From Alphaproteobacteria bacterium HGW-Alphaproteobacteria-1 (lineage in GTDB: Bacteria; Pseudomonadota; Alphaproteobacteria; Rhodobacterales; Rhodobacteraceae): a stretch of DNA of 64,000 bases. A program made the translations under genes and the position numbers. This document shows positions 29,097-36,831 of the stretch, one piece after another; position 1 is the stretch's first letter; each line of letters opens with the position of its first letter. The notes beneath the pieces were generated by a model. That model ran no database searches and was not told where the DNA came from. It worked only from the letters and a program-made list of their open reading frames with translations. The stretch is from contig PHEQ01000003.1 in assembly GCA_002842985.1 (NCBI GenBank), forward strand, positions 186,001 to 250,000, read 5' to 3'.

Positions 29097-29804
29097 TTAG
29101 GCGGTCGGCGTTGTCCGGTCAACGGGAAAGCGCGCGGCCAGATCGGCCATGCGCGCGCAATCGGTGCCGTCGAGCGGGCCGTCGGCAGAGGGTCGAAAGC
29201 GAAGGCGGAAGGCCGTCAGCACAGCCTCGGGCGCATTGCCGCCGATGTCGTAGCCAAACAGTCCGGCATCGCGCAGGAACGCGCCCATATTGGTTCGCTG
29301 CCCCGTGGCATCCGACCAGACCGTCAGCCCGTCACGCGCCAGCCCGCGCCAGTCAAAGCGCCGCCCCGGATCGGATTTGCGCAGCGGCGCCATGTCGGAA
29401 TGGGCGATGACACGGGCGGGAGGAATGGACCAACGCGCCATGATCCCGGCCATCAGCGCGCGCAGCGCCGACATTTGCGGCGCGGGAAAGGGGTGAGCGC
29501 CGGTATTGGCCAGCTCGATCCCGACGGAGCGCGAATTGACATCGCTCACCCGGCCCCAGCGTCCGGCCCCGGCGTGCCAGGCGCGCAGGCTTTCGGGCAC
29601 CAATTGCCAGACCGTGCCGCGCTCGGCGATCAGGTAATGCGCCGAGACCTCCGCCGCAGGATCACAAAGCCGGTCAAGCGCGGCCTCGGCCGTGGTCATG
29701 GCTGTGTAATGCAGCACGATAAGGTCGGGGCGCGCGCCATCGCGGCGCGGGCCGTGGTTGGGCGAGGGGCGGCTTCGGATTGCGCCCGTCACCGCCCCGG
29801 TCAC
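29097..29804 (-). CDS. N-acetylmuramoyl-L-alanine amidase, AmpD-like (Amidase_2)
   Basis: 235 residues with an Amidase_2 zinc-amidase domain. LHYTAM (about residue 32) carries the first zinc histidine, ESLRAWHAGAG the conserved loop, and SVGIELANTG and VIAHSDMAPLRKSDPG the second histidine and aspartate ligands. No signal peptide is evident, which points to a cytoplasmic AmpD-type enzyme that cleaves 1,6-anhydro-muropeptides during wall recycling and so influences beta-lactamase induction. It works in the same pathway as lytic transglycosylases such as the one at 7.1 kb. It begins 2 nt behind the lipoprotein gene, so both are probably cotranscribed; rnpB follows at once. Confidence 0.9.
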   Translation of the reverse strand: MTGAVTGAIRSRPSPNHGPRRDGARPDLIVLHYTAMTTAEAALDRLCDPAAEVSAHYLIAERGTVWQLVPESLRAWHAGAGRWGRVSDVNSRSVGIELANTGAHPFPAPQMSALRALMAGIMARWSIPPARVIAHSDMAPLRKSDPGRRFDWRGLARDGLTVWSDATGQRTNMGAFLRDAGLFGYDIGGNAPEAVLTAFRLRFRPSADGPLDGTDCARMADLAARFPVDRTTPTA

Positions 29805-29806
29805 GC

Positions 29807-30541
29807 TCAGTTCTGCACCGCGCGGCGGAAGGGCGCGGGATCCCAGTCGCAGGCATAGCCGTCGCCATCGGGGTCAAGGCCAAGGCGGTCGCGCTCCGGC
29901 CCGCCCCGGCTCAGGAAGTCGAGCTGCGCCTGATCGGGCGACGGATAGTCGCGGCAGGCCCGTTCGGCCTTGGCTTGCAGGTTCACACCGACGCGGCGAT
30001 AAATCTGGGTGCCGCGCGGATGGTTGGTGGCCAGCGCATAGGCCACGATGTTGGGGCCGACATCGCCGGGGCGCGGGCCGATCGCCTCGGGCTGAACCAC
30101 CTGATATTGCGCCCGGTTTTGTGCGATCCGGGCAGCGTCCTGTTCGATCGAGCGCTCAGAGCCGACCGCGTCGAAACTATTCTCCTGCGAGATCCCCACC
30201 GCGTTGGTCACCGCAGGCGGCGGGTTCGACGGGCTGGCCTGCACCATCTCGCGGCCCGTGGCGGGATCGACCCCGAGGGCGGCGCGGGTGTCGGCGGCAA
30301 GCTGCTCGGCCTCGCTCGCGGGGCGGGGGGGTGCGCCCAGCGGTTCGGAGGACACCGCATTGGGCGGTGGCAGGGCCGCGCCCGCAAGCGCCGCCTCGCG
30401 TTCGGCTTTCTGGCGCTGATAATCCTGGTAGTTGCCAAAACCCACGCCGGTTCCGGGGTCTACGCCGGCGCCGCTGTCGGGGATCGCCGGAGCGCACGCC
30501 GCAAGCGCCGCGAGGACAACGAACACAAGAGTCGCACGCAT
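29807..30541 (-). CDS. Lipoprotein with C-terminal excalibur-like calcium-binding motif
   Basis: 244 residues. A signal segment ends in the lipobox LAAC (about residue 16), followed by a proline/alanine-rich low-complexity region. The C-terminal 50 residues contain a cysteine in ERACRDYP and an excalibur-type loop DPDGDGYACDWDP, an EF-hand-like calcium loop with a paired cysteine. Such proteins are envelope-attached; the function is unknown. The start at 30541 (MRATLVFVV) is chosen since the signal sequence begins there; a frame reaching 30589 is possible. It lies 39 nt behind gatA and 2 nt before the amidase gene on the same strand. Confidence 0.8.
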   Translation of the reverse strand: MRATLVFVVLAALAACAPAIPDSGAGVDPGTGVGFGNYQDYQRQKAEREAALAGAALPPPNAVSSEPLGAPPRPASEAEQLAADTRAALGVDPATGREMVQASPSNPPPAVTNAVGISQENSFDAVGSERSIEQDAARIAQNRAQYQVVQPEAIGPRPGDVGPNIVAYALATNHPRGTQIYRRVGVNLQAKAERACRDYPSPDQAQLDFLSRGGPERDRLGLDPDGDGYACDWDPAPFRRAVQN

Positions 30542-30579
30542 GTCAAACATCCTGAAAATCAACCCGCTCGGAACGGGAT

Positions 30580-32073
30580 TTACCACCATTTCGCGGGCTT
30601 GGCCACAAACCCCGCCGCCGCTTCGAGCGCATAGGCGGTGTTGAGCAGATCGCCCTCTTCCCAGGGCCGCCCGATGAGTTGCAGGCCAAGCGGAAGCCCG
30701 CGGCCGTCCAACCCTGCGGGCACCGCGATACCCGGCAGACCGGCGAGGTTCACCGTCACGGTGAACACGTCGTTGAGATACATCTGCACGGGATCGGCCG
30801 CTGCCATCTCGCCCAGACCAAAGGCCGCCGATGGCGTGGCGGGCGTCAGGATCGCATCGACCCCGGCGGCAAACACCTCCTCGAAATCGCGCTTGATCAG
30901 CGTTCGCACCCGGCGCGCGCGATTGTAATAGGCGTCGTAGAACCCGGCAGAGAGCACATAGGTCCCGATCATCACCCGGCGCTGCACCTCCGCGCCAAAC
31001 CCCTCGGCGCGGGTCTTTTCATACATCTCGGTGATGCCGTCGCCCTGCGCCAGCTTCGCGCGGTGGCCATAACGCACCCCGTCATAGCGCGCGAGGTTCG
31101 AGGAGGCCTCAGCGGGCGCGATCACGTAATAGGCGGGCAGCGCGTATTTGGTGTGCGGCAGGCTGATATCGCGGATCTCCGCGCCCGCGTCGCGCAGCAT
31201 CTGCGCGCCTTGCGTCCAAAGCGCCTCGATCTCTTCGGGCATCCCGTCCATGCGGTATTCTTTCGGAATCCCGATCACCTTGCCGCGAATGTCGCCCGAC
31301 AGCATCGCCTCGAAATCCGGCACGGGCAGATCGGCCGAGGTGCTGTCCTTGGGATCATGGCCGCACATCGCGCCCAGCATGATCGCCGCGTCGCGCACCG
31401 TCTTGGTCATCGGTCCGGCCTGATCGAGCGACGAGGCAAAGGCCACGATCCCCCACCGCGAGCAGCGCCCATAGGTGGGCTTGATGCCGGTGATGCCGGC
31501 AAAGGCCGCAGGTTGGCGGATCGAGCCGCCGGTATCGGTGCCGGTCGCGGCAAGGCAAAGATCGGCGGCCACGGCGCTGGCCGACCCGCCCGATGAGCCG
31601 CCCGGCGTGAGCGGCGTGGCGTCATTGCCGCGCCGCCACGGATTGACCACATCGCCATAGCAGGAGGTCTCGTTGCTCGACCCCATGGCAAACTCGTCCA
31701 TGTTGAGCTTACCCAGCATCACCGCACCCGCATCAAAGAGGTTCTGCGTGACGGTCGATTCGTATTGCGGCCTGAAGCCTTGCAGAATGCGGCTCGCGGC
31801 CTGCGAGGGCACGCCCCTGGTGCAGAAGAGATCCTTGATCCCGAGCGGGATGCCACACATCGCGGGCGCGTCGCCCGCCGCGATCCGCGCGTCCGCCGCG
31901 CGCGCCTGTTCGCGCGCCAGACCGGGGGTGTGATGAACAAAGGCGTTGAGCGCGCCCGCCCCTTCGATGGCGGCGAGGCAGGCCTCGGTCAGATCGAGGC
32001 TCGTCACCTCGCCCCGGCGCAGGGCGTCGCGGGCCTCGGCAATGCTCAGACGGTTGAGATCGGTCATGCTCAT
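30580..32073 (-). CDS. gatA: Aspartyl/glutamyl-tRNA amidotransferase subunit A
   Basis: 497 residues of the amidase-signature family. The Ser-cisSer-Lys triad is visible: lysine in [10 protein letters not shown] (about 80), [10 protein letters not shown] in the signature, and the nucleophile in [12 protein letters not shown] (about 178). GatA releases ammonia from glutamine for the GatCAB amidation of Glu-tRNA-Gln or Asp-tRNA-Asn. The start overlaps the gatC stop (ATGA), so the two are translationally coupled. gatB is not in this window, as in many Rhodobacteraceae where it maps separately. Identification is secure. Confidence 0.97.
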   Translation of the reverse strand: MSMTDLNRLSIAEARDALRRGEVTSLDLTEACLAAIEGAGALNAFVHHTPGLAREQARAADARIAAGDAPAMCGIPLGIKDLFCTRGVPSQAASRILQGFRPQYESTVTQNLFDAGAVMLGKLNMDEFAMGSSNETSCYGDVVNPWRRGNDATPLTPGGSSGGSASAVAADLCLAATGTDTGGSIRQPAAFAGITGIKPTYGRCSRWGIVAFASSLDQAGPMTKTVRDAAIMLGAMCGHDPKDSTSADLPVPDFEAMLSGDIRGKVIGIPKEYRMDGMPEEIEALWTQGAQMLRDAGAEIRDISLPHTKYALPAYYVIAPAEASSNLARYDGVRYGHRAKLAQGDGITEMYEKTRAEGFGAEVQRRVMIGTYVLSAGFYDAYYNRARRVRTLIKRDFEEVFAAGVDAILTPATPSAAFGLGEMAAADPVQMYLNDVFTVTVNLAGLPGIAVPAGLDGRGLPLGLQLIGRPWEEGDLLNTAYALEAAAGFVAKPAKWW

Positions 32074-32357
32074 TCCACCACTTTCGGCACCGCAAAGAAG
32101 CCCTCGCGCGCATCGGGCGCGTTGGACAGGATCTCGGCCTGCCGGTCGCCATCCGTCACCACATCGGCGCGCCGCTTGAGGCGCATGGGCGTGACGGAGG
32201 TCATCGGCTCGACCCCCGCGACATCGACCTCGTTCAACTGCTCGATGAAGCCGAGAATGGTGTTGAATTCCTGCGCAAGCGCGGGCAGCGCGGCCTCGTC
32301 CACGCGGATCCGCGCAAGCTTGGCCACACGGGCGGCGGTTGTTGTGTCGATGGACAT
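32070..32357 (-). CDS. gatC: Aspartyl/glutamyl-tRNA amidotransferase subunit C
   Basis: 95 residues of Gat[10 protein letters not shown] near the N terminus, a helical core [16 protein letters not shown], the family motif GVEPMTSV (about 51-58) and a C-terminal FFAVPKVVE that wraps around GatA. GatC stabilises the GatAB pair. ATG 32357 is used since GGAG lies 6 nt upstream; an ATG at 32369 coincides with that ribosome site. It is the first gene of a gatCA pair and lies divergent from the UPF0173 hydrolase. Confidence 0.96.
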   Translation of the reverse strand: MSIDTTTAARVAKLARIRVDEAALPALAQEFNTILGFIEQLNEVDVAGVEPMTSVTPMRLKRRADVVTDGDRQAEILSNAPDAREGFFAVPKVVE

Positions 32358-32481
32358 GCAGAACTCCATGATCGGGTCGGGATGCGTTTACCCGCGTGGC
32401 GCGGCAGAGGCAAGCGGGCGGGGGTTTTCAGCGACGACAGGTCTGTTAGGCTGGACGCGACACACGCGAAGGGAGACCGCA

Positions 32482-33174
32482 ATGCGCATTACCTGGCTTG
32501 GCCACAGTTCGTTCCGCCTCGAGATCGGCGGGCAGGTCCTGCTCATCGACCCGTGGCTCAACGGCAATCCGATGCTGCCCGAGGAAAGCCACGCGGCGGC
32601 AACCGAAGGCGCCACGCATATCCTGCTGACGCATGCGCATTTCGACCATGTGGCCGATGTTCTGCCGCTGGCAAAATCGCTGGGCGTGCCGGTGGTGGGA
32701 CAATATGACCTCATGTCCTGGTGGGCCGAAAAGGACGGAATCGAGACCGTCGGCTTCAACAAGGGCGGCACGGTCGATCTGGGCGGCGTCAAGGTGACGA
32801 TGGTGCACGCGACGCACTCCACCTCGATCGCCACGCCCGACGGACCGAAGGTCACGGGCAGCGAATGCGGTTACATGATCGCCGGGGAAGGCCGGGTGAT
32901 CTATGTCTCGGGCGACACCGACGTGATGGCGGATATGGGCGTGTTCAACGCCCTGCACGCACCCGATATCGGCATTCTCTGCGCGGGCGGGCATTTCACC
33001 ATGGACATGGCGCGCGCGGCCTATGCCGCCAAGACCTTTTTCGATTTCAAGGTAGTGATCCCGTGCCATTACCGCACCTTCCCGATCCTCGAGCAATCGG
33101 CGGCGGCGCTGGTGGCGGCCTTGCCGGGGGTCGAGGTGATCGAGCCGGAGGTGATGGCGGCGATTGACCTCTGA
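32482..33174 (+). CDS. UPF0173 family metal-dependent hydrolase (metallo-beta-lactamase fold)
   Basis: 230 residues. A compact metallo-beta-lactamase domain covers the whole protein: WLGHSSFRLE at the N terminus, the metal-binding HAHFDH (about 51-56), a histidine in THSTSIATP, SGDTDVM carrying the bridging aspartate and a final histidine in IPCHYRTFP. The length matches the UPF0173/YtkL family, whose members are conserved but have no settled substrate. GGGAG precedes the ATG. It is probably monocistronic, divergent from gatC and convergent with rluB across an intergenic repeat. Confidence 0.92.
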   Translation: MRITWLGHSSFRLEIGGQVLLIDPWLNGNPMLPEESHAAATEGATHILLTHAHFDHVADVLPLAKSLGVPVVGQYDLMSWWAEKDGIETVGFNKGGTVDLGGVKVTMVHATHSTSIATPDGPKVTGSECGYMIAGEGRVIYVSGDTDVMADMGVFNALHAPDIGILCAGGHFTMDMARAAYAAKTFFDFKVVIPCHYRTFPILEQSAAALVAALPGVEVIEPEVMAAIDL

Positions 33175-33185
33175 GCGCGGCGTGC

Positions 33186-33231
33186 GGGCCAGCCCCCACA
33201 CGCGGGGTCAAGTGGGGGCCAGCCCCCACAC
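33186..33231. repeat. Tandem 16-bp repeat with hairpin between UPF0173 gene and rluB
   Basis: GGGCCAGCCCCCACAC occurs at 33186-33201 and again at 33216-33231, a 30-nt period. The second copy is part of a stem GTGGGGG-CCAG-CCCCCAC (33212-33229). The element separates two convergent genes and may terminate both. It is followed by ACCCCCGGGATATTTCAGG, similar to an intergenic motif I associate with Roseobacter genomes (recollection, not checked). Confidence 0.6.
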
Positions 33232-33258
33232 CCCCGGGATATTTCAGGCCAGAAGAAA

Positions 33259-34068
33259 TCAGGCGCTCGGGCGGCGGCTGCGCTGGGGTTTGGGTTTGGG
33301 CTTGAGCGGCGCGGGCGCGTCGGGGGCGGTGAGGCCAAGTTGATCGCGCAGCACGCGCGCACGGATTTCCTCGACCGCGCCGGGCTCGAGCTTGCCAAGC
33401 TGGAACGGGCCGTAGGAAAGCCGGATGAGGCGGTTGACCACAAGCCCCAGCGCCTCCATCGCGCGGCGGATCTCGCGGTTCTTGCCCTCGCGGATGGACA
33501 CCGTGGCCCAGGCATTGGCGCCTTTCTGGCGGTCGAGCGTGACGGTCATCGGCTGGAACCGTTCCCCGTCGATGGTCAGCCCCTTGCGCAATGGCTCGAA
33601 TGTGGCATCCGACGGCGTGCCGTTGACGCGCACCCGGTAGCGGCGCAGCCAGCCGGTCGAGGGCAGTTCCAGACGCCGCTTGAGTGCGCCATCGTTGGTG
33701 AGCAGCAACAGCCCCTCGGAATTGAGATCGAGCCGACCCACGCTGATCACGCGGGGCAGGTCCGCCGGCAGGTCGTCATAGATGGTGGGGCGGCCCTTTT
33801 CGTCGCGGCTGGTGGTCACGAGCCCCTTGGGCTTGTGGTAGAGCCAGAGACGGGCGGGTTCGGGCGCGGCAAGCGCAAGTCCGTCCACCACGATCTTATC
33901 GGCGGCGGTGACGTTGAGCGCGGGCGAGGTGATCTTCTGCCCGTTCACGGAGACGCGGCCTTCGGCGATGAGGCGTTCGGCCTCACGACGGCTGGCGCGG
34001 CCCGACCGGGCGATGACCTTGGCGATACGCTCGCCCTCTGGGGGGGTGCTGTTCATGAACGCGCCCAT
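33259..34068 (-). CDS. rluB: 23S rRNA pseudouridine synthase, RluB/RsuA family
   Basis: 269 residues. An N-terminal S4 RNA-binding domain (about 13-60; RIAKVIARSGRASRREAE) precedes the RsuA-type pseudouridine synthase domain, with the catalytic aspartate in VGRLDLNSEGLLLLTNDG (about 110-113) and REGKNREIRR near residue 190. A basic proline-rich tail (KPKPKPQRSRRPSA) ends the protein. It isomerises a uridine in 23S rRNA, by analogy U2605. RluB is preferred over RsuA or RluE because of length and S4 domain, but the exact site is inferred. A start at 34056 (MNSTPP) is an alternative. Divergent from tadA with about 50 nt between. Confidence 0.88.
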   Translation of the reverse strand: MGAFMNSTPPEGERIAKVIARSGRASRREAERLIAEGRVSVNGQKITSPALNVTAADKIVVDGLALAAPEPARLWLYHKPKGLVTTSRDEKGRPTIYDDLPADLPRVISVGRLDLNSEGLLLLTNDGALKRRLELPSTGWLRRYRVRVNGTPSDATFEPLRKGLTIDGERFQPMTVTLDRQKGANAWATVSIREGKNREIRRAMEALGLVVNRLIRLSYGPFQLGKLEPGAVEEIRARVLRDQLGLTAPDAPAPLKPKPKPQRSRRPSA

Positions 34069-34118
34069 AGCGCAAAGCCGGGGCTTGCGAAAGGGCTGCG
34101 CGCGGGCGACAAGCGCAC

Positions 34119-34574
34119 ATGGTGTTTCGCAGCCATATGAGCGCGGCGCTGGACGAGGCGCAGGCCGCCGCCCGCCGCGGCGAGGTGCCCGTGGGCGCGG
34201 TGGTGGTCGCGCCTACGGGGGAGATCGTGGCGCGCGCCGGCAACCGGACGCGGGAACTGAGCGATCCGACGGCACATGCGGAGATCCTCGCGCTTCGGCA
34301 GGCTTGTGCCATGCTCGGGTCGGAGCGGTTGCCCGGCCATGTTGTCTATGTGACGCTGGAGCCATGCGCGATGTGCGCGGCGGCGCTCTCGGCGGCGCGG
34401 ATTGCGCGGCTTTATTATGGGGCGTCCGATCCCAAGTCGGGCGGGGTGGCGCAAGGGGCGCGGGTGTTTTCGCATCCGCAATGCCACCATGTGCCGGAGG
34501 TTTATGACGGGATCGGGGCGGGCGAGGCGCAGGCGCTGCTCACGCGGTTCTTTGCCGCGCGGCGCGGGTCATAG
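34119..34574 (+). CDS. tadA: tRNA-specific adenosine deaminase
   Basis: 151 residues of the cytidine/deoxycytidylate deaminase fold. The zinc site and catalytic glutamate are in TAHAEILALRQA (about 49-60), and the paired cysteines in EPCAMCAAAL (about 81-90). The N-terminal GEVPVGAVVV and the length match TadA, which converts the wobble adenosine of tRNA-Arg(ACG) to inosine, an essential step. Its stop overlaps the stop of the convergent LysR gene by 6 nt. It is divergent from rluB. Identification is secure by pattern; other nucleoside deaminases are unlikely. Confidence 0.93.
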   Translation: MVFRSHMSAALDEAQAAARRGEVPVGAVVVAPTGEIVARAGNRTRELSDPTAHAEILALRQACAMLGSERLPGHVVYVTLEPCAMCAAALSAARIARLYYGASDPKSGGVAQGARVFSHPQCHHVPEVYDGIGAGEAQALLTRFFAARRGS

Positions 34575-35534
34575 CAGCGTGAGCCCCGAGGCGAGGAACG
34601 GGTGGCGCGCGATGGCCGGTGCGACGACGGCCTCTTGCAACACCGGTTTGAGCCGCGCGGCGATCCGTGCGGGCATGTCCTGCAGGATGCCCTTGCGCGC
34701 GATCACGCTGATCGTGCGGCTGAGCGGGGTCAACGGCAGTTCCATCACGTCGATCTGATCGGCGAAGCGGCGCGCCCGCATGAGCGCCAAGGGCGTCAGG
34801 ATCGACCAGCCCGCCCCCTGTCCCACCAGCGCAAGGATGGAGTGGTAGCTGTCCAGTTCGAACCGGTAGGGCAGGCTCAGCCCCTCGCGTGCCATATGCG
34901 CCGAGATGAGGCGGCCCATGTAGTGGCGCTGCGTATACTGGATGAGCGGCAGGCGTTTCAATTCGCGCAGAAGCTCGCGTTCGGGGCGGATTGCGCCCTT
35001 GGGGGCGACCACCACGAAACATTCGCGCAAGACGGGATGCACCTCGGTCCAGTCATCGCCATCACCCAGCTCTGATGCCACGATGATGTCGAGCGTGCGC
35101 GCGTCAAGCTGGTCATAGAGATCATGGCTGGCCCCGGTTTCCAGAAGGAACTGACAGCCCTTGAGATCGCCCGCCATATGGGTGAGCAGATGCGGCGTCA
35201 CGTCGGCCTCCAGATCCTCGATCGTGCCGAGACGGAACCGCGTCAGCGTCGAGAGGTGCGACATGGCGAGTTCGGCGCGGGCCTGTGCCGCCTCGTCGAG
35301 GATGGCGCGGGCCCGCCGGTGCATGATCTCGCCTGCGGGCGTGAGACGGATCGGGCGCGCGTTGCGTTGCAGCAGAGTGGCCCCCACGGCGCCCTCGAGA
35401 TTGGTGAGTTGCTGGCTCACCGCCGAGGGACTTGACCCGAGACGGCGGGCGGCGGCGGAAATGGACCGCTCGTCGGCGGCGGCCATGAACACCTCTATGC
35501 CCCAGAGGGTGATCCGCCCCCGCCCCTCGGCCAT
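34569..35534 (-). CDS. LysR-family transcriptional regulator
   Basis: 321 residues. The N-terminal winged helix-turn-helix (about 9-68; SISAAARRLGSSPSAVSQQLTNLE) is typical of LysR regulators, followed by a linker helix and a periplasmic-binding-protein-like effector domain (about 95-300). The operon it controls is not evident: neighbours are tadA (convergent, 6-nt overlap) and the same-strand phaR gene that ends 6 nt downstream of the LysR start, and no divergent partner exists. The start lies right behind a gene pointing the same way downstream of it, so it may be transcribed by read-through from phaR. Target and ligand unknown. Confidence 0.88.
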   Translation of the reverse strand: MAEGRGRITLWGIEVFMAAADERSISAAARRLGSSPSAVSQQLTNLEGAVGATLLQRNARPIRLTPAGEIMHRRARAILDEAAQARAELAMSHLSTLTRFRLGTIEDLEADVTPHLLTHMAGDLKGCQFLLETGASHDLYDQLDARTLDIIVASELGDGDDWTEVHPVLRECFVVVAPKGAIRPERELLRELKRLPLIQYTQRHYMGRLISAHMAREGLSLPYRFELDSYHSILALVGQGAGWSILTPLALMRARRFADQIDVMELPLTPLSRTISVIARKGILQDMPARIAARLKPVLQEAVVAPAIARHPFLASGLTLL

Positions 35535-35540
35535 CGCGGC

Positions 35541-36092
35541 CTACTTGTCGATCTTCGACAGCTTGGCCTGCAATTCGGCAAGCTGCTTGCGGATCGAGTC
35601 GAGATCTTCGCCCTCGTCGCCGGTCTCCGGCTTCGGTCCGGTCCCGGACAGACCGCCAAAGCCGCCCGTCATCGCCTTCATGAAGGCCTCCTGCTGGGCG
35701 CGCATCGCCTCCATGCCCGGCATGGCCGCGAGCGGGTTGGCCTTGGTCATGTTCTGGAGCAGCTTCGATTGGCCGTCGCGCAGCATCTCGAAGCTGGCGG
35801 CAAGGAATTCGGGGACGACGCTGGTTGCCTGCGTCGTGTAGCTGCGCACAAGATCGGTGAGCACGTTGATCGGCAGCACGCTTTCGCCGCGGCTCTCGTG
35901 TTCGGCGATGATCTGGAGCAGGTATTGACGTGTGAGGTCATCGCCGGACTTGAGGTCGATGATCTGCACCTCGCGCCCCTCGCGGATGAATGAGGCGATA
36001 TCCTCGAGCGTCACGTAATCCGAGGTTTCGGTGTTGTAGAGGCGGCGGCTGGCATAGCGTTTGATCAGCAGCGGTTTTTTTGTATCGGCCAA
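35541..36092 (-). CDS. phaR: Polyhydroxyalkanoate synthesis repressor PhaR
   Basis: 183 residues. The N-terminal PHB accumulation-regulator DNA-binding domain (IKRYASRRLYNTETSDYVTL, about residues 8-27) is followed by the PHB_acc domain (LLQIIAEHESRGESVLPINV) and a C-terminal acidic helical tail that contacts polymer. PhaR binds PHA granules when polymer is present and otherwise represses phaP and its own gene. The proposed start is TTG at 36092, with GGGAGG 7 nt upstream; an earlier in-frame TTG gives a non-conserved leader. A CTGC-GCC-GCAG site at 36119-36129 lies 27 nt before the start, fitting autoregulation. It follows phaP after a strong terminator. Confidence 0.95.
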   Translation of the reverse strand: MADTKKPLLIKRYASRRLYNTETSDYVTLEDIASFIREGREVQIIDLKSGDDLTRQYLLQIIAEHESRGESVLPINVLTDLVRSYTTQATSVVPEFLAASFEMLRDGQSKLLQNMTKANPLAAMPGMEAMRAQQEAFMKAMTGGFGGLSGTGPKPETGDEGEDLDSIRKQLAELQAKLSKIDK

Positions 36093-36118
36093 AGGGAACC
36101 CTCCCAGGGTGTGCAGCG

Positions 36119-36129
36119 CTGCGCCGCAG
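36119..36129. promoter_or_regulatory. PhaR operator candidate in front of phaR
   Basis: CTGC-GCC-GCAG, extended to a 13-bp palindrome GCTGC-GCC-GCAGC. It matches the CTGC-N3-GCAG form described for PhaR of Rhodobacter. It sits 27-37 nt upstream of the phaR TTG start, so PhaR likely represses itself. A further half-site TTGCTGCAC lies just upstream. Confidence 0.7.
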
Positions 36130-36147
36130 CTTAGCCGCCTGTGCAGC

Positions 36148-36180
36148 AAAAAGAAAGGGCGAGCCGCATTGGCTCGCCCT
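36148..36180 (-). terminator. Rho-independent terminator of phaP
   Basis: AGGGCGAGCC (36156-36165), loop GCATT and GGCTCGCCCT (36171-36180) form a perfect 10-bp stem. Read on the minus strand it is followed by TTTCTTTTT. It lies about 60 nt behind the phaP stop and separates phaP from phaR. Confidence 0.9.
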
Positions 36181-36242
36181 GCACAGATCCTGTCCCGCTT
36201 GGGAGGGGAATGGGACAGTCCGGCAACTCTGACCGGGGCCGA

Positions 36243-36692
36243 TTACTTGGCGGCGGCGGTCGCTTTCTTGGTCGCGGCGGTCACGTCGTCAGCGGCTTTC
36301 TTGACGGCGTTGGCAGCATCTTCCTGGATGTTCTTGCCAGCGGCGAGAAGCAGTTCGACGGTCTCGGCCTGAACTTTTTTCGCAACTTCGGCATAGGCAG
36401 CAAGGTGCTCGGCAGCGACTTCGGCATTGGCCGATGCGAAATCGGTCATCGCCTTGGCGTAGTCGGCCGGCTCGGTCTTGGCTTTGGAAATCTCGGCCAG
36501 CTTGGCGAGGGTTTCCTTGGTCCATTTGCTCGAGATTTCAGCCGATTTCTCGGCAGCCGAGAGGGCAACGCCCGACAGCTTCTCGTTCAGGGCGGCCTGG
36601 TTCTTGAAGGAGTCCTCGAACGCCTTGGTGTCAACCGGGAACGCGCCGAGGAAATCTTTGAACACGGCGGTGAAGTCTTGGGTTTTGGTCAT
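36243..36692 (-). CDS. phaP: Phasin (PHA granule-associated protein)
   Basis: 149 residues, almost wholly helical and rich in Ala, Lys and Glu, with phasin-2 family features: TQDFTAVFKDFLGAFPVD at the N terminus, a central amphipathic helix (ANAEVAAEHLAAYAEVAKKV) and a lysine/alanine tail (DDVTAATKKATAAAK). Phasins coat PHA granules, limit their coalescence and are usually the most abundant granule protein. AAAGGA lies before the ATG. The promoter at 36748-36776 carries a PhaR operator in its spacer, and a strong terminator follows. It lies between phaC and phaR on the same strand. Confidence 0.93.
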   Translation of the reverse strand: MTKTQDFTAVFKDFLGAFPVDTKAFEDSFKNQAALNEKLSGVALSAAEKSAEISSKWTKETLAKLAEISKAKTEPADYAKAMTDFASANAEVAAEHLAAYAEVAKKVQAETVELLLAAGKNIQEDAANAVKKAADDVTAATKKATAAAK

Positions 36693-36747
36693 GATCGTAG
36701 TCCTTTCAGTTGGAGCGGGGCATCCGCTGTGTTGTGCAACTGAAAGG

Positions 36748-36776
36748 AACATACGTGCTGCACCGCAGCATTTCAA
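36748..36776 (-). promoter_or_regulatory. phaP promoter with PhaR operator in the spacer
   Basis: On the minus strand TTGAAA (36776-36771), a 17-nt spacer and TATGTT (36753-36748) make a good promoter 56 nt before the phaP ATG. The spacer holds TGCTGC-GGT-GCAGCA (36756-36770), a perfect 15-bp palindrome and CTGC-N3-GCAG site. Bound PhaR would sit exactly between the two promoter elements. Confidence 0.8.
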
Positions 36777-36785
36777 GGATTTTTT

Positions 36786-36796
36786 CTGCGGTGCAG
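36786..36796. promoter_or_regulatory. Second PhaR operator upstream of phaP
   Basis: CTGC-GGT-GCAG, 28 nt (centre to centre) from the first site, so on nearly the same face two to three DNA turns away. The two sites together form a 13-bp inverted repeat (36756-36768 with 36786-36798). Cooperative binding or a loop is plausible. It also lies just downstream of the phaC stop and could act as a phaC 3' hairpin. Confidence 0.65.
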
Positions 36797-36831
36797 CAAA
36801 TCTGTCATGAAGTCCGGATTTGTCCGTGCGA

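Noticed and set aside
28558..29858. Several open frames across rnpB
   Set aside because: The stretch folds as RNase P RNA with all conserved blocks, so protein frames here are accidental.
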